A DNA stretch of 64,000 nt from Oxytricha trifallax (lineage: Eukaryota; Ciliophora; Spirotrichea; Sporadotrichida; Oxytrichidae), in contig ARYC01000580.1 of NCBI GenBank assembly GCA_000711775.1, forward strand, positions 26,256 to 90,255. The letters run 5' to 3'. The notes under the pieces were generated by a model. The model saw only the letters and a program-made list of their open reading frames with translations. It did no database searches and was not told the DNA's origin. Shown here piece after piece: positions 48,909 through 60,141 of this stretch. The translations under genes were made by a program, and so were the position numbers. The first letter of the stretch is position 1. Each line of letters opens with the position of its first letter.

Positions 48909-49261
48909 TTACTTGCTGTTGATGTTCTGCTGCTTGAGGTTCTTCTTGATGTCAGCAAACAACTGTTCGATTGGGTTGAGCCAGGGCGAGTATTCTGCGT
49001 TGAAGAGTAAGTTGACTTTGAAGCGACGAGCAGTCGCAAGCATCTCAGAATACTTGTGAATTATGGCATTATCCATTAAAAGCACCACCTTCTTATTGCA
49101 TAGATCTTTGTAAGTTCTTATACTTCTCAGCGTCTGACAGATAAAGTTCTCAAACAGCACTGAATCAAAAGCTCCCTCAATGATTTGAGTGGAGACCACT
49201 CTGTCAACTGCGATTGCAGCTATCAAACCCATAGAATATTAATGTCTCTTCACTTATTGCT

Positions 49262-49759
49262 TTGCAATTGACAACTGCCTGGCTTTCTAACCATAATTAC
49301 CTAAAATGGAAAGCATCTCCTGTCGATATTGAAAGATTGGTTTGTAAGGTTAGTCAAGCTGCCTTTCATTTATCATCTATGAATGGGGTTTGTTATACTC
49401 CTTGGACTCTTCAAATTGGTTCTGATTATGAGATAAGTCATCTATAAGAAAAGTTGATTAGCTTAAATAACGAGAGTTGGACTTTCAATTGTGTTGTTAG
49501 ATGGAAGTCTACTTATTACAGGATTGATCAGTATAGTAACACTTAATTTGCAGTAATTGGATTCATACAACCTATAGGTGGAACCATGCAACCTGGAGTC
49601 ATACAACCTGGATCCATACAGCCGGGATCCGTACAACCTGGAGTCGTACAACTTTAGGGTGGAGCCATACAACCTTTGAGTGGAACCATGCAATCTGAGG
49701 GGTGGAACCATTCAACCTTGAGGTATCTTCAGGGTATCTTCTTTAAGAATGGTTGTTGA
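49262..49759 (+). CDS. ORF inside the transposase insertion, with Gln-Pro-Gly repeats
   Basis: The frame from 49262 (ATG-like start MQLTTAWLSNHNYLKWKAS) runs 165 codons without TGA if TAA/TAG are Gln, and ends at 49757-49759. The N-terminal two thirds contains CKVSQAAFHLSSMNGVCY and ESWTFNCVVRWKSTYYR. The C-terminal third is a repeat of G-[VS]-[IV]-Q-P units (PGVIQPGSIQPGSVQPG). The same DNA repeat recurs outside any ORF at 54633 and 55490, so the coding nature is uncertain. Confidence 0.35.
49566..49740. repeat. ~18-20 bp tandem repeat, GGAACCATACAACCT type
   Basis: Nine or so consecutive units of the form GGA(A/G/T)(C/T)CATACAACCTG with substitutions, followed by TGAGGTATCTTCAGGGTATC. The same unit and the same ATATCTTC follow-on occur at 54633-54925 and 55490-55556. 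Confidence 0.8.
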
Positions 49760-50590
49760 AATTTTGCATGATTACAGGTGTTAAGGAGACGACTTGCATC
49801 TCTCTCACTTTTATGTGTTACCATAATCAAGAGTATTTCATACTGATACTGAAAGTATAATTTCACTTAAACAGCGATTCATTCATTTGACAATAAACTA
49901 TCCTAAGCTAACTTCCATCAACAACCACTTTCAATCTTTTGTACTTACTTTTATCAACATTAGAACTGCTTAAAACTGACAGCGACAACTTCCTTGGAGT
50001 TAGTTAGATCACCTCTCTTTACCTCTAACCCATCATTGAACTGCTCGATTTCTTTAAGGTCGATTACAACTTTAGTTTTGACACTCTATCAATCAAAGGC
50101 GTGAGGCCTGAGTGAATCCTTTTTATCTGCTCATCATCAGAAGTGATTTTCTTGGTACTGCTCTACAGCTTCAAATTCCTGAATTTTTTCAAAGTGCTTG
50201 ATTGATTTCAAGGAATATCTTCAACTTCTGGTATAGGAGACAAGTCTTTAGGCTATTGATGCACTGATTTCATTGTATAGCGAGGTGGGGTTTAAAGATT
50301 GACTGATTTCCTTGAGTTATTCTATACCAATTAATCATGAGTAGCTTACTTTGGAACTGCTTGATGATATGTTCGATTTCTGCAAAATTGATTGTTTCAC
50401 TATTGGTTCATACTACTTGCACCTGAATGGGGCTTCGAAATCGACTTTGCCTTTAATTTACTTGTTGAAGGCTGGATGCTTGTTTATGTAAGCTTTTTAG
50501 CATCTTGTAGTCCAATATTTTATGAACTTATTTAAGGTGGTTGAAGAGTGGATTTTATAAATGAGATTGCATCCAACTCTTTCGATGATT
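49760..50590 (-). pseudogene. Unrecognised coding remnant inside the transposase insertion
   Basis: The minus strand reads in three successive frames as LDAISFIKSTLQPPQ, INFAEIEHIIKQFQSKLL and TKKITSDDEQIKRIHSGLTP...KSKYKRLKVVVDGSQ. Many charged and Ser-rich residues; no motif recognised. Frame changes indicate decay or unplaced introns. Confidence 0.35.
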
Positions 50591-51422
50591 CTGAAAAGTA
50601 TAAATGATCCTACTGCTTTCCAAGCAGCATCCCTCCATACTGCAACTCTTTATCACCAGCTATGATTCTACTGTGCTTCTTGGCTGCAATCACTCTGGTT
50701 TTGTTATTCTTCCTCTTACCTAGTATACTATTCTAATTTAGTGCCCACTGCTTAGGAGGCAAGTAGTCAGACCTGAAGTTGCTTTCATCCACTGATATAA
50801 TTACTGCATTCTCTCTTAGAAACTATGATAGCAGGCGACTCACCCATAAGCGCTTGCTGTTATAAGCAGGATCTCTGTATTTGACATTCGCTGCCTCTGT
50901 CTTGCCAAACTTCAGATGAAACTACTCCTTGAGAATCTTGTGAATCGTTGAAATGCAAGGCACTTTGAAGGCATACTTTAATGGCGAGCTCAGCTTCAAT
51001 TCTTACAATCGATTATGAATATTTCTGCCAGTACACTAATAAATCCCAACCTCTTCAATGCACTCACCAACAGCAGCAACCAGCTGCTCATTATCTCACT
51101 CCCTCCTCTTACCAGGTCTTTTTAGTTCTTAAAGTTGGAATACGCTATTTTAAATCTCATGCTTAAACTTCTCAACAGTTCTTGATACAAACTCTGCTGT
51201 CACTCGCAACTTCTTCGAAATTTACTTTGGCTTCAACTAATCTTCCATATACATTCTAACTATCTCTAATCGTTTATGGGCAAGCTTTGCATCTCAAGGT
51301 TTTAGGTATGGATTACAATCCTTCGGTAATCCATGGTTTAGCTACATTCTATTATGTATAAGAGAGAGTAAACCTGTTTATATCAACTGCACTGGCTATC
51401 CTTCTTAAATCGACTGGGGTTT

Positions 51423-51475
51423 CTAAATTAGCATTATATTAGAATGTTTCTTAAATCTTAATTTATTTGACTAAC
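51423..51475 (-). other. 53-base intron in the transposase gene
   Basis: GTTAGTCAAAT...CTAATTTAG on the minus strand; removal keeps the frame from FRISKQ to KPQSIQEGQ. Confidence 0.5.
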
Positions 51476-51598
51476 CTGCTTTGAAATGCGAAATTGACTC
51501 AAGAACTGCTCCAGAAATTGACACAATGAATCATCGTCATACATACTCTTGATATCAATCACGTCATTCAAGTAAGAATCTATACCTACCAAAGGCAT

Positions 51599-52348
51599 CT
51601 TAATGATCAAACCTCCTTATAAAGAATCCACGTGAGGAGGAACTTCACCAGAGTTGAGGAGTGTTCCCGTATTATACGAATACTTAGCTCGTGCAACCAC
51701 TTGAACGAAATTCTTACCCAAAATTACAGGTCCCCACTTTACGATTTGCTTGTCTTGAATCTTGACTCAACTCTACTTAATGCTTTCAAAGGAGTGCTGG
51801 CTAAGATGATCGTCGCTGAAGATCGAGGTGAGCGATTATTCTTACTAAGACTGCGAATGCATTTCAGAGTCATTGCTTGAATTTTATGATTTCTTGGTTG
51901 TTTTCATATTTAATATATTAGAATTTAATATAATAACTATTAGTATTAGTGTAATCTCTTATTGAGATATAAATATAATAATCAATATTAATAATGACCA
52001 AAATATGGCAAGAGTAGCTATAGTAATGATAGAATCCATTGGAGGCATAGTAAAGGCAGTTGCCCAACTGAATAGCATTAGTAATTATAGCTTAAGGTAC
52101 AAGGGAGACAACTAAGAACTTATCCGATTTGTGATAGAAGTCATGAACTTTAGGTATACGCCTGCTTAAGCTTAAGAGCTTGGTTGATCAACTCAGCGCC
52201 TGTTCACAACTAAGAGTAGTATAGTTTGAGCTTCAAGTATTAATGAAGCGCAGCCTTATCAGTAAAATATATAGTCTTTAATACTTAAATGAGTTCTTTA
52301 TATTTATTATTAAGTAATAATCATATAATTCTATAATAAAACTTAAGA
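51599..52348. other. Interval between transposase and accessory ORF
   Basis: Promoter region of two divergent genes would lie here. The GC-raised part 51630-51890 has an 82-codon plus ORF (MRRNFTRVEECSRIIRIL), which may be a shadow. The rest is AT-rich. Confidence 0.35.
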
Positions 52349-52913
52349 ATGAAGTCAAGCAAACTTACGAAGCAGCACTGCTTCACCTTCAAGCACTCTG
52401 CTCATGCACCTGGTGGATACATCGTCGAGATTTACAAGGCAAGATTTCAACATAAGTAATGATTCTCAAGTATAGGTGATCGATGAACGCTTCAAGCGAA
52501 CTTTCAAGTTCCAGGTGGATCCTCAAAGTGGATTTTCAAACGTTGTACTTCTGGAGGTTGCGCAGAGTGAACCAATTGTGGTGGTAACCTATAAGTGGTG
52601 TGGCTATCATAACGTATGGATTTACCCATTCAAACAGGAGGATCCACACATGCACTAATAGTATATTAATCTTGATCCTGACGATCCTTCAGACGGTTGG
52701 TTCTTCAGCTTTGATAACGACAGTCTTATACAGGTAGAGTAAGCAATTCTATTATATTATTCAAACTATCGCTTACGCGCAATTTATAGCTAAATCAAGG
52801 GAGAATACAGAAAGACTGTGAATAAGTATGATGAAGAAATGAGGAAGCAGTTGACATCGCATGTAATGCCAGAACCCTAAGAGTTTGTTGGAGCAGTTAG
52901 TTTTACTGCATGA
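52349..52913 (+). pseudogene. Unrecognised accessory ORF divergent from the transposase
   Basis: ATG at 52349 (MKSSKLTKQHCFTFKHSAH, then GGYIVEIYKARFQHK). A shift near 52457 leads to VIDERFKRTFKFQVDPQSG, VTYKWCGYHNVWIYPFKQED, DPSDGWFFSFDNDSLIQ and KTVNKYDEEMRKQLTSHVMP, ending in TGA at 52911. A GTAATG...TATAG stretch (52456-52475) might be a 20-base intron but does not restore the frame exactly. About 188 codons. Divergent placement beside the transposase suggests a second element gene. Confidence 0.5.
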
Positions 52914-54234
52914 ATTAAACTTTGAGTGAATATCAGTTTTGAGTGATTTAATAAACTACGATCAGTATATTTACACTATCTATACTTTACTAAGTAAACA
53001 AACTAATTATACTTATAATTCCCATATCGCTAATTTAAGTTTAAACTAAATGACTAAATTGATCTAAAAATCCTATACACTTAAAGAGTGATTTATAATA
53101 ACTATTAAATTATTATTATTTTAAAGCAATGCTTTACTTCCAATAAAAATCTCTCTGAACTTATTAATTCTAAGCAAAGTGTAATAATTCAAACAAAGTC
53201 CTAAAACCTAAGATCTTGATCATTAATCATTTTTATTGAATTCAAAAGTTTATTTTCAATTTGAGGATCATAAGTCCTATAAAACAAAACATCATCCTAA
53301 AGTCAGCCAATAATAAATTCAAGTAATTTTCATAGAAATAAATCAAACAACTATAACCTAAAACCTAACTCAGCGATCGCAGATTAATACCTAAGGACCC
53401 TAATAATTTGATTTAGTTTTAGCGATTTCTCCTGTAACTGTAAAATGGATAATAGCTTGGTTTGATTATCATTTGATCTCTAGAGCTCTCTGTTGATGCG
53501 CATTTAATTAGAAGTTGCCTATAATTTTATTAAAAGGAAGATTAATTAATAAAATTAAATTACTAAACTTACTTAAATTCCTGACTTCGCCTGATTTTGA
53601 ATTTTGCATCTGCCTCTCTGCGATTTAATTCCTAAAGAAAAGATTAAGATAAAAAATGTGGGTATGAAGAAAGATTCTCCTCAGTAGTCCTCGGTACTCA
53701 ATATCTAATTGTATTACTGGTAACATCAATTATCAATTGAGGAGGACTACCGCCTCCAATGGTGTCTTCCGATACCCACCAAGGGAAGGATCAGCGGCTT
53801 TGATTCTAGGATTCCGATATCCTCTTGAATCGCTGCCTAAGTGATCTGTTAAATTAGAGTTCCAATTCTCTAAAATAACCGGAGAACATTTCATAAATTT
53901 AATTATAAACTGCCTCGCTTAAGTAGGGTTTCCACTAATTTAAATATTCGGTTATAACTTTAGGAGTTTTGATTTTAATTTCTTAGAAAATCTCTCGATT
54001 TTAAGTATTTTTCAAATACAAGTGCACCTTATATTTTAAGTAATTTCAACTCTAAAATCATCTAATACACTTAATTTGTTACTCTTATTGCTCTAAGTAG
54101 GTAGAGCATTGGTTATTGATTTTAAAACAACCTCTGGTTCTTAAATCATAGAATTTAGGGAAATTCTCAATTTTAGGGAAAACTTATAAATCATATTATT
54201 AGTTTCGCCAAATTATCTAAATCCTTTATATACT
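52914..54234. other. Mostly AT-rich; one GC-raised patch
   Basis: Around 53690-53860 GC rises and the minus strand reads DHLGSDSRGYRNPRIKAADP, ending in TGA at 53733. AGTAGTCCTCGG and GAGGAGGACTACCG form an imperfect hairpin at about 53688-53752. Nothing else supported. Confidence 0.35.
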
Positions 54235-54490
54235 TGGTTATCCAACCATAGGCAGTTATTTGTCCCTAATGCTCTTGCATTAAATAGATCATGCCAAATC
54301 TATAGATTTAATAATTGTGAGGAGCTCTTGAACTCTTAGAGGTTGAAAATTTTGACTGGTAAACCCTAAAAGCAGAGAAGTTTGCTTAAAACTTTAAAAT
54401 ACAACAACTTTTACTCTTAAATGGAGGGTATCCAACCATAGGCTGCGGCTGGACCCTAATGCTCCCGAGTAGAAGGAGCATGTTAAAATG
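54235..54490. repeat. Two diverged copies of a ~185 bp unit
   Basis: TATCCAACCATAGGC ... CCCTAATGCTC ... a short AT stretch ... ATCATG/GCATGTTA occurs at about 54240-54300 and again at about 54427-54487. Confidence 0.5.
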
Positions 54491-54632
54491 ATGGGGAGTA
54501 TAAAATATAGGGAGGAGTCTAAAGTTAGGGCAGCAGAAAGTCAGGAGGCAAAAGTTTAATTTTGGGGCCAATTTGCGAAATTTTTAATGTGATAATGAAT
54601 TATGAAATTCGCTGGCTTAAATAGGGCATTTT

Positions 54633-54925
54633 TGGAACCATACAACCTGGAGTCATACAGCCGGAGCCATGCAACCTGGATCCATACAACTTTAGGTTGA
54701 TTCTTGCATAGTAGTTTGAATAAGCAGCTTTAGTACTTCTAATTGAACCCTATACATACTTAGCGATTATTTTATACACTGGTACATAAAATTTGGAGAT
54801 ATCTTCAGGATATCTTCCTGGAACCATACAACCTAAGGGGTGGAACCATACAACCTTGAGGTATCTTCAGGATATCTTCATCTCTAACTATACAACCTTA
54901 GAGTGGATTCATGCAACCTAACCTC
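54633..54925. repeat. GGAACCATACAACCT repeats, second cluster
   Basis: Units like those at 49566-49740 in two groups (54633-54700 and 54820-54925), separated by unique DNA and mixed with GAGATATCTTCAGGATATCT palindromic words. Confidence 0.75.
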
Positions 54926-55489
54926 TCAAAATTATCTATACCACCTTAGTTTGAGCTCAATCACTTATATATGATGTTGATATACCTAATTGCATTGATT
55001 GAAGAGGGTATGGTGGTATTGTGATAAGAGAGGTAAGAAAATTTAGGTTTTACTTTAGGGTGGTTTTGACTTCTTAACTGTAGTATAGCTTTGAAATTTA
55101 GGCCTATTCTCAAACTTAAGATCAACACACTTGACTTACCCAACTCTTGCCTAACCATGCCAAAACCGTCCAAATCATCATTAAGCATCTCAGAGGCATC
55201 GAAAACATCATTAGAGTTGAAGTCAGAGCCCTTAGGCAAAAATCGATGTTTGAAGTTAGAGATTCAAACTGGTGCTTTGAAAGCTGTTATAAACAACTAG
55301 AAATACTAAGAATTTTTGAAGTTTGGTCTCTTATATTATAACCCATAGACACCAGATCAGCTTGTATTTGCATATATATAAGCATCACTGTTGTATTATA
55401 TCATATCAATGTAATAAGACTCGCCAATCATAAAGTAAGCAGAGCTATTAGAAATATTCTCGAAAATTTTCATAAGCCTTGAAATTTGA

Positions 55490-55556
55490 GATATCTTCAG
55501 GATATCTTCCTGGAACCATACAACCTGAGGGTGGAGCCATACAACCTTAAAACCCA
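55490..55556. repeat. GGAACCATACAACCT repeats, third cluster
   Basis: GATATCTTCAGGATATCTTC followed by two units of the same repeat, ending 10 bp before the AAAACCCC block at 55566. Confidence 0.7.
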
Positions 55557-55736
55557 AAATTTGATAAAACCCCATAATAATGCAAATTTATGTCTGGTAT
55601 AAGTATATATGAATATTGCAATCGATTGCTGCATTATCTTGTCTAGAATGAAGATTGAATTATATTATAGAGTATAATGCAATAAATTAGGTTGTGAAAG
55701 TATTAGGGAAGGGATTATTAATAGTTTGCGAATTAG

Positions 55737-56993
55737 TCATTGACAGTTATTTAAGAACTCGATTTCATTCTCAAGGTGCATGATATGTTTCGGGTAATCA
55801 TCTTCGATCATGCCTAGTAGTTCATTAGCAACACACTTTATGTCGATTTTGCCAGACCAGAGTCTCTGCACTTAGCCATAGCCTCTGAAGTGATTTCCTT
55901 ACTATGGCGCTGCCTTCTCCTCATCCGAAAGAAAATCGTCATTCGCTACCTTTTTAATCAAATTTTGCTAACCTGGCTTTAGGACTAAGTAGAGTATGAA
56001 AGCAACTGGTCTGTTCAAGTATTCATTAGACTGACGAATAGATTTGTCATCTCTTGCTGCTTTCTGTATTTCATTAGAAACTATGCTGAAACCACTCCAA
56101 GGTTTGAAGAGTCTATCTTATTTGAAAGCGAAATCTAGCCCAGCTATTAGTACTCTTAAGTTTGTAGAAGTCGTGCCAACTAGATAACGCACGATACTTT
56201 GATGAGGAGCGAATATTCCACGCTTAGTCAGTTCAAGATTCGCAATGCATACTCCTAGAGCTATCCTTAGTCTATAAACTTGCTTGAGTTTTGGTACACG
56301 CATTAGGAATTTGCCAAGTGGGTAGCACCTCTGATTGATCTTAAAGTTCTAGATGAATAAGTTCTCATCATTATCAAAAAAGAGATTCTAGCATGGTAGA
56401 ATGAATTTGGAATCTCTATGCTCTTTTAACAGATTGAACTCATGATTTGCTCTATACTTAGCGTGCTTTCCCAAGTATAACTTCAACCAGCTAAATTCAA
56501 AATCGTTTTGCAAATCATTCATTAAAAAGGTTGCCTCTTTGGTTGTTTGCACATACATAATCTAAATTTGAACAAAGCCCAAGAAATCCAAGTATTTTGC
56601 AAAGGTTATTACGCAATCTTCTTCGTCGTCCTGTGTTGAAAAAATACCATGTTTCAAGAGTTTCATCATTTGATTATAATACTAAGAGTATGTGGCAGTG
56701 GTATTTGCTAATTAATCCTTGCGTTGAACCCCGAAATAACTTAGGTTGGAAGCAAAGTTTGGTTTTAGATTTAGAATAATTGCATTATCGATCCAAACTT
56801 CCGAATTAATGGTAAGCGACAGTGCTTTCTGGTCCTGATCGTTTTTATTTCTGGGTAGTACCTTTTATGGTGTTATAACACAATCAACTTCAGAATGAAT
56901 GCCAAAGTCGACTTCATCTTCATCTTCGCTGGTGCTATTTGATTCTGTTTAGGAAGCCATTTATTTACTTTCCCTATTAATTTCCGAACTCAT
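55737..56993 (-). CDS. Kinase-fold-like protein, probable pseudokinase
   Basis: A minus frame of 419 codons with no TGA inside, from ATG 56993 (MSSEINRESKQMASQTES) to TGA 55737. The N-terminus is a Ser/Glu/Asp-rich tail (SNSTSEDEDEVDFG). The middle and C-terminal parts have the rhythm of a protein kinase C-lobe: KLKQVYRLRIALGVCIANLE, LVGTTSTNLRVLIAGLDFAF, then YLNRPVAFILYLVLKPGQ, like the F-helix region. HRD, DFG and APE are not recognisable, so catalysis is unlikely; the fold assignment is tentative. The frame is open further upstream, antisense to the neighbouring gene. It diverges from the kinase-like gene at 57204, with 210 bp between the starts. Part of its mirror copy is at 63864-64000. 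Confidence 0.6.
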
Positions 56994-57203
56994 ACTCGCT
57001 TCTTCTGAGTCGATTGAGTCTTAAGCTATTGATCGTTTCGGTATTCTTGTAGAGATGAAATCATTTTAATCATTGCTTTCCTCGAAGATTTGACTAGGAA
57101 AGTTCCTCTCTTATAAAGCCAGCTTGAAAAACTCTATCAAATCGAGCTTGGGAAAGTTGGAGTCATTGTAATTTCAAAGTAATGGGAAGGTCACAGCTTT
57201 ATC

Positions 57204-57953
57204 ATGCTTAAATGCCAGTTGAATTAGCATTTCGACAACAGAGGCGCAGCTCTCCCCGAGAACTAAATTTACAACATATGTGTTCCAATTTTAGGCAATC
57301 TTCAGGATATCTTGAAAAATGTCAAAAATGCTCACTATCATTTACAAAAATCTGGTTGTATGTTCGAGATCCTGCGTGAATTCGACTTTTATGATAGCAA
57401 AGGGTTTATAATGAAAGGCAACTTACAAACACTCAGCGATTACATTGAAAAAAATCTGTTGACACAACAGCAGAAAGGTCAAATTATTCGCAAGCTTGTG
57501 AATGTGTTTGCTTAGGCAGGTATGAATGGTATCTACCACCTCAATCTGGACACAAAGTGCATTTTCATAAACGAGGATAATCCTCTCTTGTTCTTCCCGG
57601 GAGGTACAGATATTTTAGTTGGAGGGAGTCCAGGCTATCAACCACCAGAGTAATTCACTAAATAGATGAAGCCTATATGGAACAGACAACCTAATCTCAA
57701 GAAAGTAGATTCTTATGCCTTAGGAATTATACTCTTCTAGATTACTTTCCATAGACACCCTTTCGATCAACAACAACTTGCTGAGATGGAATTCACAGGA
57801 AGATTACCACCTCTGCCCTAAGAGATAACATAGAGACTTCAGAACTGCAAGTTGTTAGATGCTATTGAGCAGCTTCTTCAAGAAGACCCCGATGATCGAT
57901 ACACAGCTGAACAGCTTATCAAAAAGATGCCTTTATACTATGAAAGGTACTGA
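57204..57953 (+). CDS. Protein kinase-like protein, degenerate catalytic motifs
   Basis: 249 residues from ATG 57204 (MLKCQLNQHFDNRGAALPE) to TGA 57951. C-lobe landmarks in order: NLQTLSDYIEKNLL; IYHLNLDTKCIFIN where HRDLKxxN is expected (Asp replaced by Asn, Lys by Asp); LLFFPGGTD in place of DFG; GGSPGYQPPEQF matching the activation-segment end and APE; VDSYALGIILFQITFHRHPF matching the F-helix 'DxWSLGxIL...PF'; EDPDDRYTAEQLI matching the conserved Arg of subdomain XI. The N-lobe is short and lacks a clear glycine loop, so this looks like a pseudokinase. The Oxytricha TBE 57 kDa protein combines zinc fingers with a kinase domain, a possible relative. A mirror copy is at 62908-63655. Confidence 0.7.
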
Positions 57954-58131
57954 CTTTGAATTTGAGTATTCACTCTTGCAATACCTGTTTGAATTATTAT
58001 TGATTGAGCAAGTTCTAACTATATTTGGCTAAAATAACAAGTTTAATATCTCTATTTCTTGCTTATTATAAATCTCTCTTTCTCATTTACTTATATCTTA
58101 CTTATGGTATTGTATTCATGAGGTTTTGGGG

Positions 58132-58513
58132 AATAAAATACCATATATATTAATGATGTTATATACAGTAAGGAATACTTACCTCTCAAGCTCAGAGTTT
58201 GATCATATGAATGAGTGTGTTGATTGTAATTCTTGAAACATTAAGGCCATAGCAACTTCTTTAAAGTGCAAATCTTACTTAGTAGGGCAAAGCCATTTTA
58301 TGGATTTATATTAAATAATAATGATTATTATACATATTGGGATATAGATTAATTTTATACTCGACAGCACAGTTAAAATTTATTAAAGGCAGCGGGCGAT
58401 TAAATTTTATATGAAACATTAAGAATTATTGACGGTTAGGGTATCAATAAGCATTAGGGGAAGGTAGTCTGATCTTGACTGTGCTGTTCATGGTTAATAT
58501 GAGAAGTTAATAT
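58132..58513. other. Spacer between C4A4 modules, left arm
   Basis: AT-rich, non-coding. Mirrored at about 62348-62728. Confidence 0.5.
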
Positions 58514-58522
58514 AAAACCCCA

Positions 58523-60141
58523 TCATTTCTAGTTCTAGGTTTATGGTTGAATCATGCTCATGCTCTAAGTGTTGGATCCAACTGGATTTGCTTGAACAGA
58601 TGATTTGATCATCATACCAGCTGTTCCACCTCCTTGACTGGAGAAATTGTTTGACTTGTATCGCTTGCTTTGCTGCGTCATCTGATTAGGATCAAACAAC
58701 CCAGGTGTGAATTCTAGCAAGTTGAATTTTGGTTGCTTGAACTAATTTTCAGGTCGATCTGGTCGCTTGCGCTTCTTGGTTCCAATACCCAACATTTGGA
58801 AAGCTCGGCCTCTCTAGCTAGGGTTTAGATTAATGGCGTTGTTGAACAAGTTGTACATCTCGTTGCTAATACGAATCACCTTTTCCTTCCCAACTGTTCT
58901 TAATTCCTTTCTATTCTCGAGGCTTGCTCGAATGTTTTCAGGGAAGAAGTGGGGTTTGACTGTATTGATAATCTATAGTATGATATTATAAAATTCAATA
59001 TGATAATAGTACGTTATACAAGAATTATCGATTGACTGATCGCTTATCTTTCATATCTGGCAGGTAGGAGCTAACATGCTAATCGTGCTTAACTTATTCG
59101 ATCAGTGATATAACAGTCAGTTCATTCAGTTTGGGCACGTTTATTATTCTAACTTCGTGATTTAGGAGTACCTATAGTAATAGTTGACGATTCGATTCTT
59201 ACCTTCTTATCTCCACTGAATACCCCCTTCAAATATTCGAGTGTGCATTCTGGGTATGGTGGCAAGTAATATTGGCCTATAATAATAATATTGATAAGGA
59301 ATCCTACCTTGGCTGGTAAGCACATCGTAAATCTCCTTCTTTGATTTCATAAGCTTTGCAAAGTCTTAAGTAGCGATCGTTTAGTAGTTTGGATTCGGCT
59401 GGCCCTAACTTCTAATGTTTGCATTAAAATTTGACTACCTGTTAGCAGGAGCTCTTTAATTAGAATTATTATTATTGGAATGGTTAGACTGGTTTGGCTG
59501 CTTCTATTCTTCAAGCAGCAGTTGCATCGATTCCTTATCTTTCATAAAACTATTGTATTCATCTCTGAAATGTACTTGGTTATTGATAGGAGCATATACA
59601 GGCAAGTTTCTCTTCTAATTTCCAGTTATCATGCCGCCTGTGCCATTACTATTGATGGTTCCTTGTATTGCCGACTGGTTGAAGTGATCAGCGCTATCAT
59701 CATTCTTATCATCGAATTCCCCAAATCCATAGTGCGATTCCTCATTTCCGATAACGTTTGCCTCTCCAAATTCGTTATCATTATCATCCAATCGATTTGC
59801 AAAGCCATCATCCATTCTCATACTTTAATCTGGTTTGAATCCTTAAGTAGTCACATCTCTTGGCTGTGAAGCCTTCTAAACAATATTAAAGAGCTAAATC
59901 ATACAGCGTAGTGATAGTGGCGGTCTAAGGGGTTGCCCTTGAAATCAGTTTACTTCTAGTTTTGGTGATTGGGGTCTTGAGCAGTAGTTTCATTTAAATT
60001 CTGGAATTTATCAGTGAGTTGCTACATCTAGCTATTGTCAAAGTTACTCTAATCGATAAGTGATATTTGATTGATGATCTCACCTTCCTCCAGTGCTGAA
60101 TTATTGACCTCGGTTATGTTAAGAGAGGGATATATACTCAT
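58523..60141 (-). CDS. YLPDM-family protein, left palindrome copy
   Basis: Mirror copy of the gene at 60720-62338, same total length (1619 bases). ATG is at 60141 and TGA at 58523-58525, with the same four short introns expected. Scattered substitutions distinguish it; for example, codons near the start read GAGATCATC against GAGATCGTT in the other copy. I did not check every codon, so small defects could be missed. Confidence 0.65.

Larger units (their letters stand above)
48909..51598 (-). pseudogene. DD34E transposase split by ~1.35 kb of foreign DNA
   Basis: The N-terminal part starts at ATG 51598 (MPLVGIDSYLNDVIDIKSM). A 53-base GT...AG intron fits at 51423-51475. Then comes a helix-turn-helix-like segment (LEIVRMYMEDQLKPKQISKK), flanked by in-frame TGAs after YLKP and after GKRRE, and AVIISVDESNFRSD with the first catalytic Asp near 50800. 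The C-terminal part (48909-49240) has YSMGLIAAIAVDRVV, VVLLMDNAIIHKYS with the second Asp and, exactly 34 residues on, Glu in SPWLNPIEQLF. Catalytic residues are all present. The halves should be about 300 bases apart, but 1.35 kb of unrelated DNA (about 49240-50590) lies between. Non-autonomous as it stands. Confidence 0.75.
55566..58131. mobile_element. C4A4-bounded module with two kinase-like genes
   Basis: AAAACCCC at 55566-55573 and GGTTTTGGGG at 58122-58131 stand in the orientation expected for the two ends of one element. Inside are two divergent genes whose stops lie about 165 bp from each end. The terminal sequence beyond the C4A4 words is not strongly inverted, so the boundary call rests on the telomere-like words alone. 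The mirrored copy begins at 62729 (CCCCCAAAACCCC). Confidence 0.45.

Noticed and set aside
49463-49711. Minus ORF with RLYGS repeats
   Set aside because: Antisense reading of the GGAACCATACAACCT repeat; shorter and less protein-like upstream than the plus frame.
59480-59869. 129-codon ORF antisense to the left YLPDM gene (and its mirror at 60992-61381)
   Set aside because: Exact shadow of the spliced gene, whose model removes four introns and is open for 496 codons; hydrophobic composition is the complement of the Asp/Asn/Gln-rich real frame.
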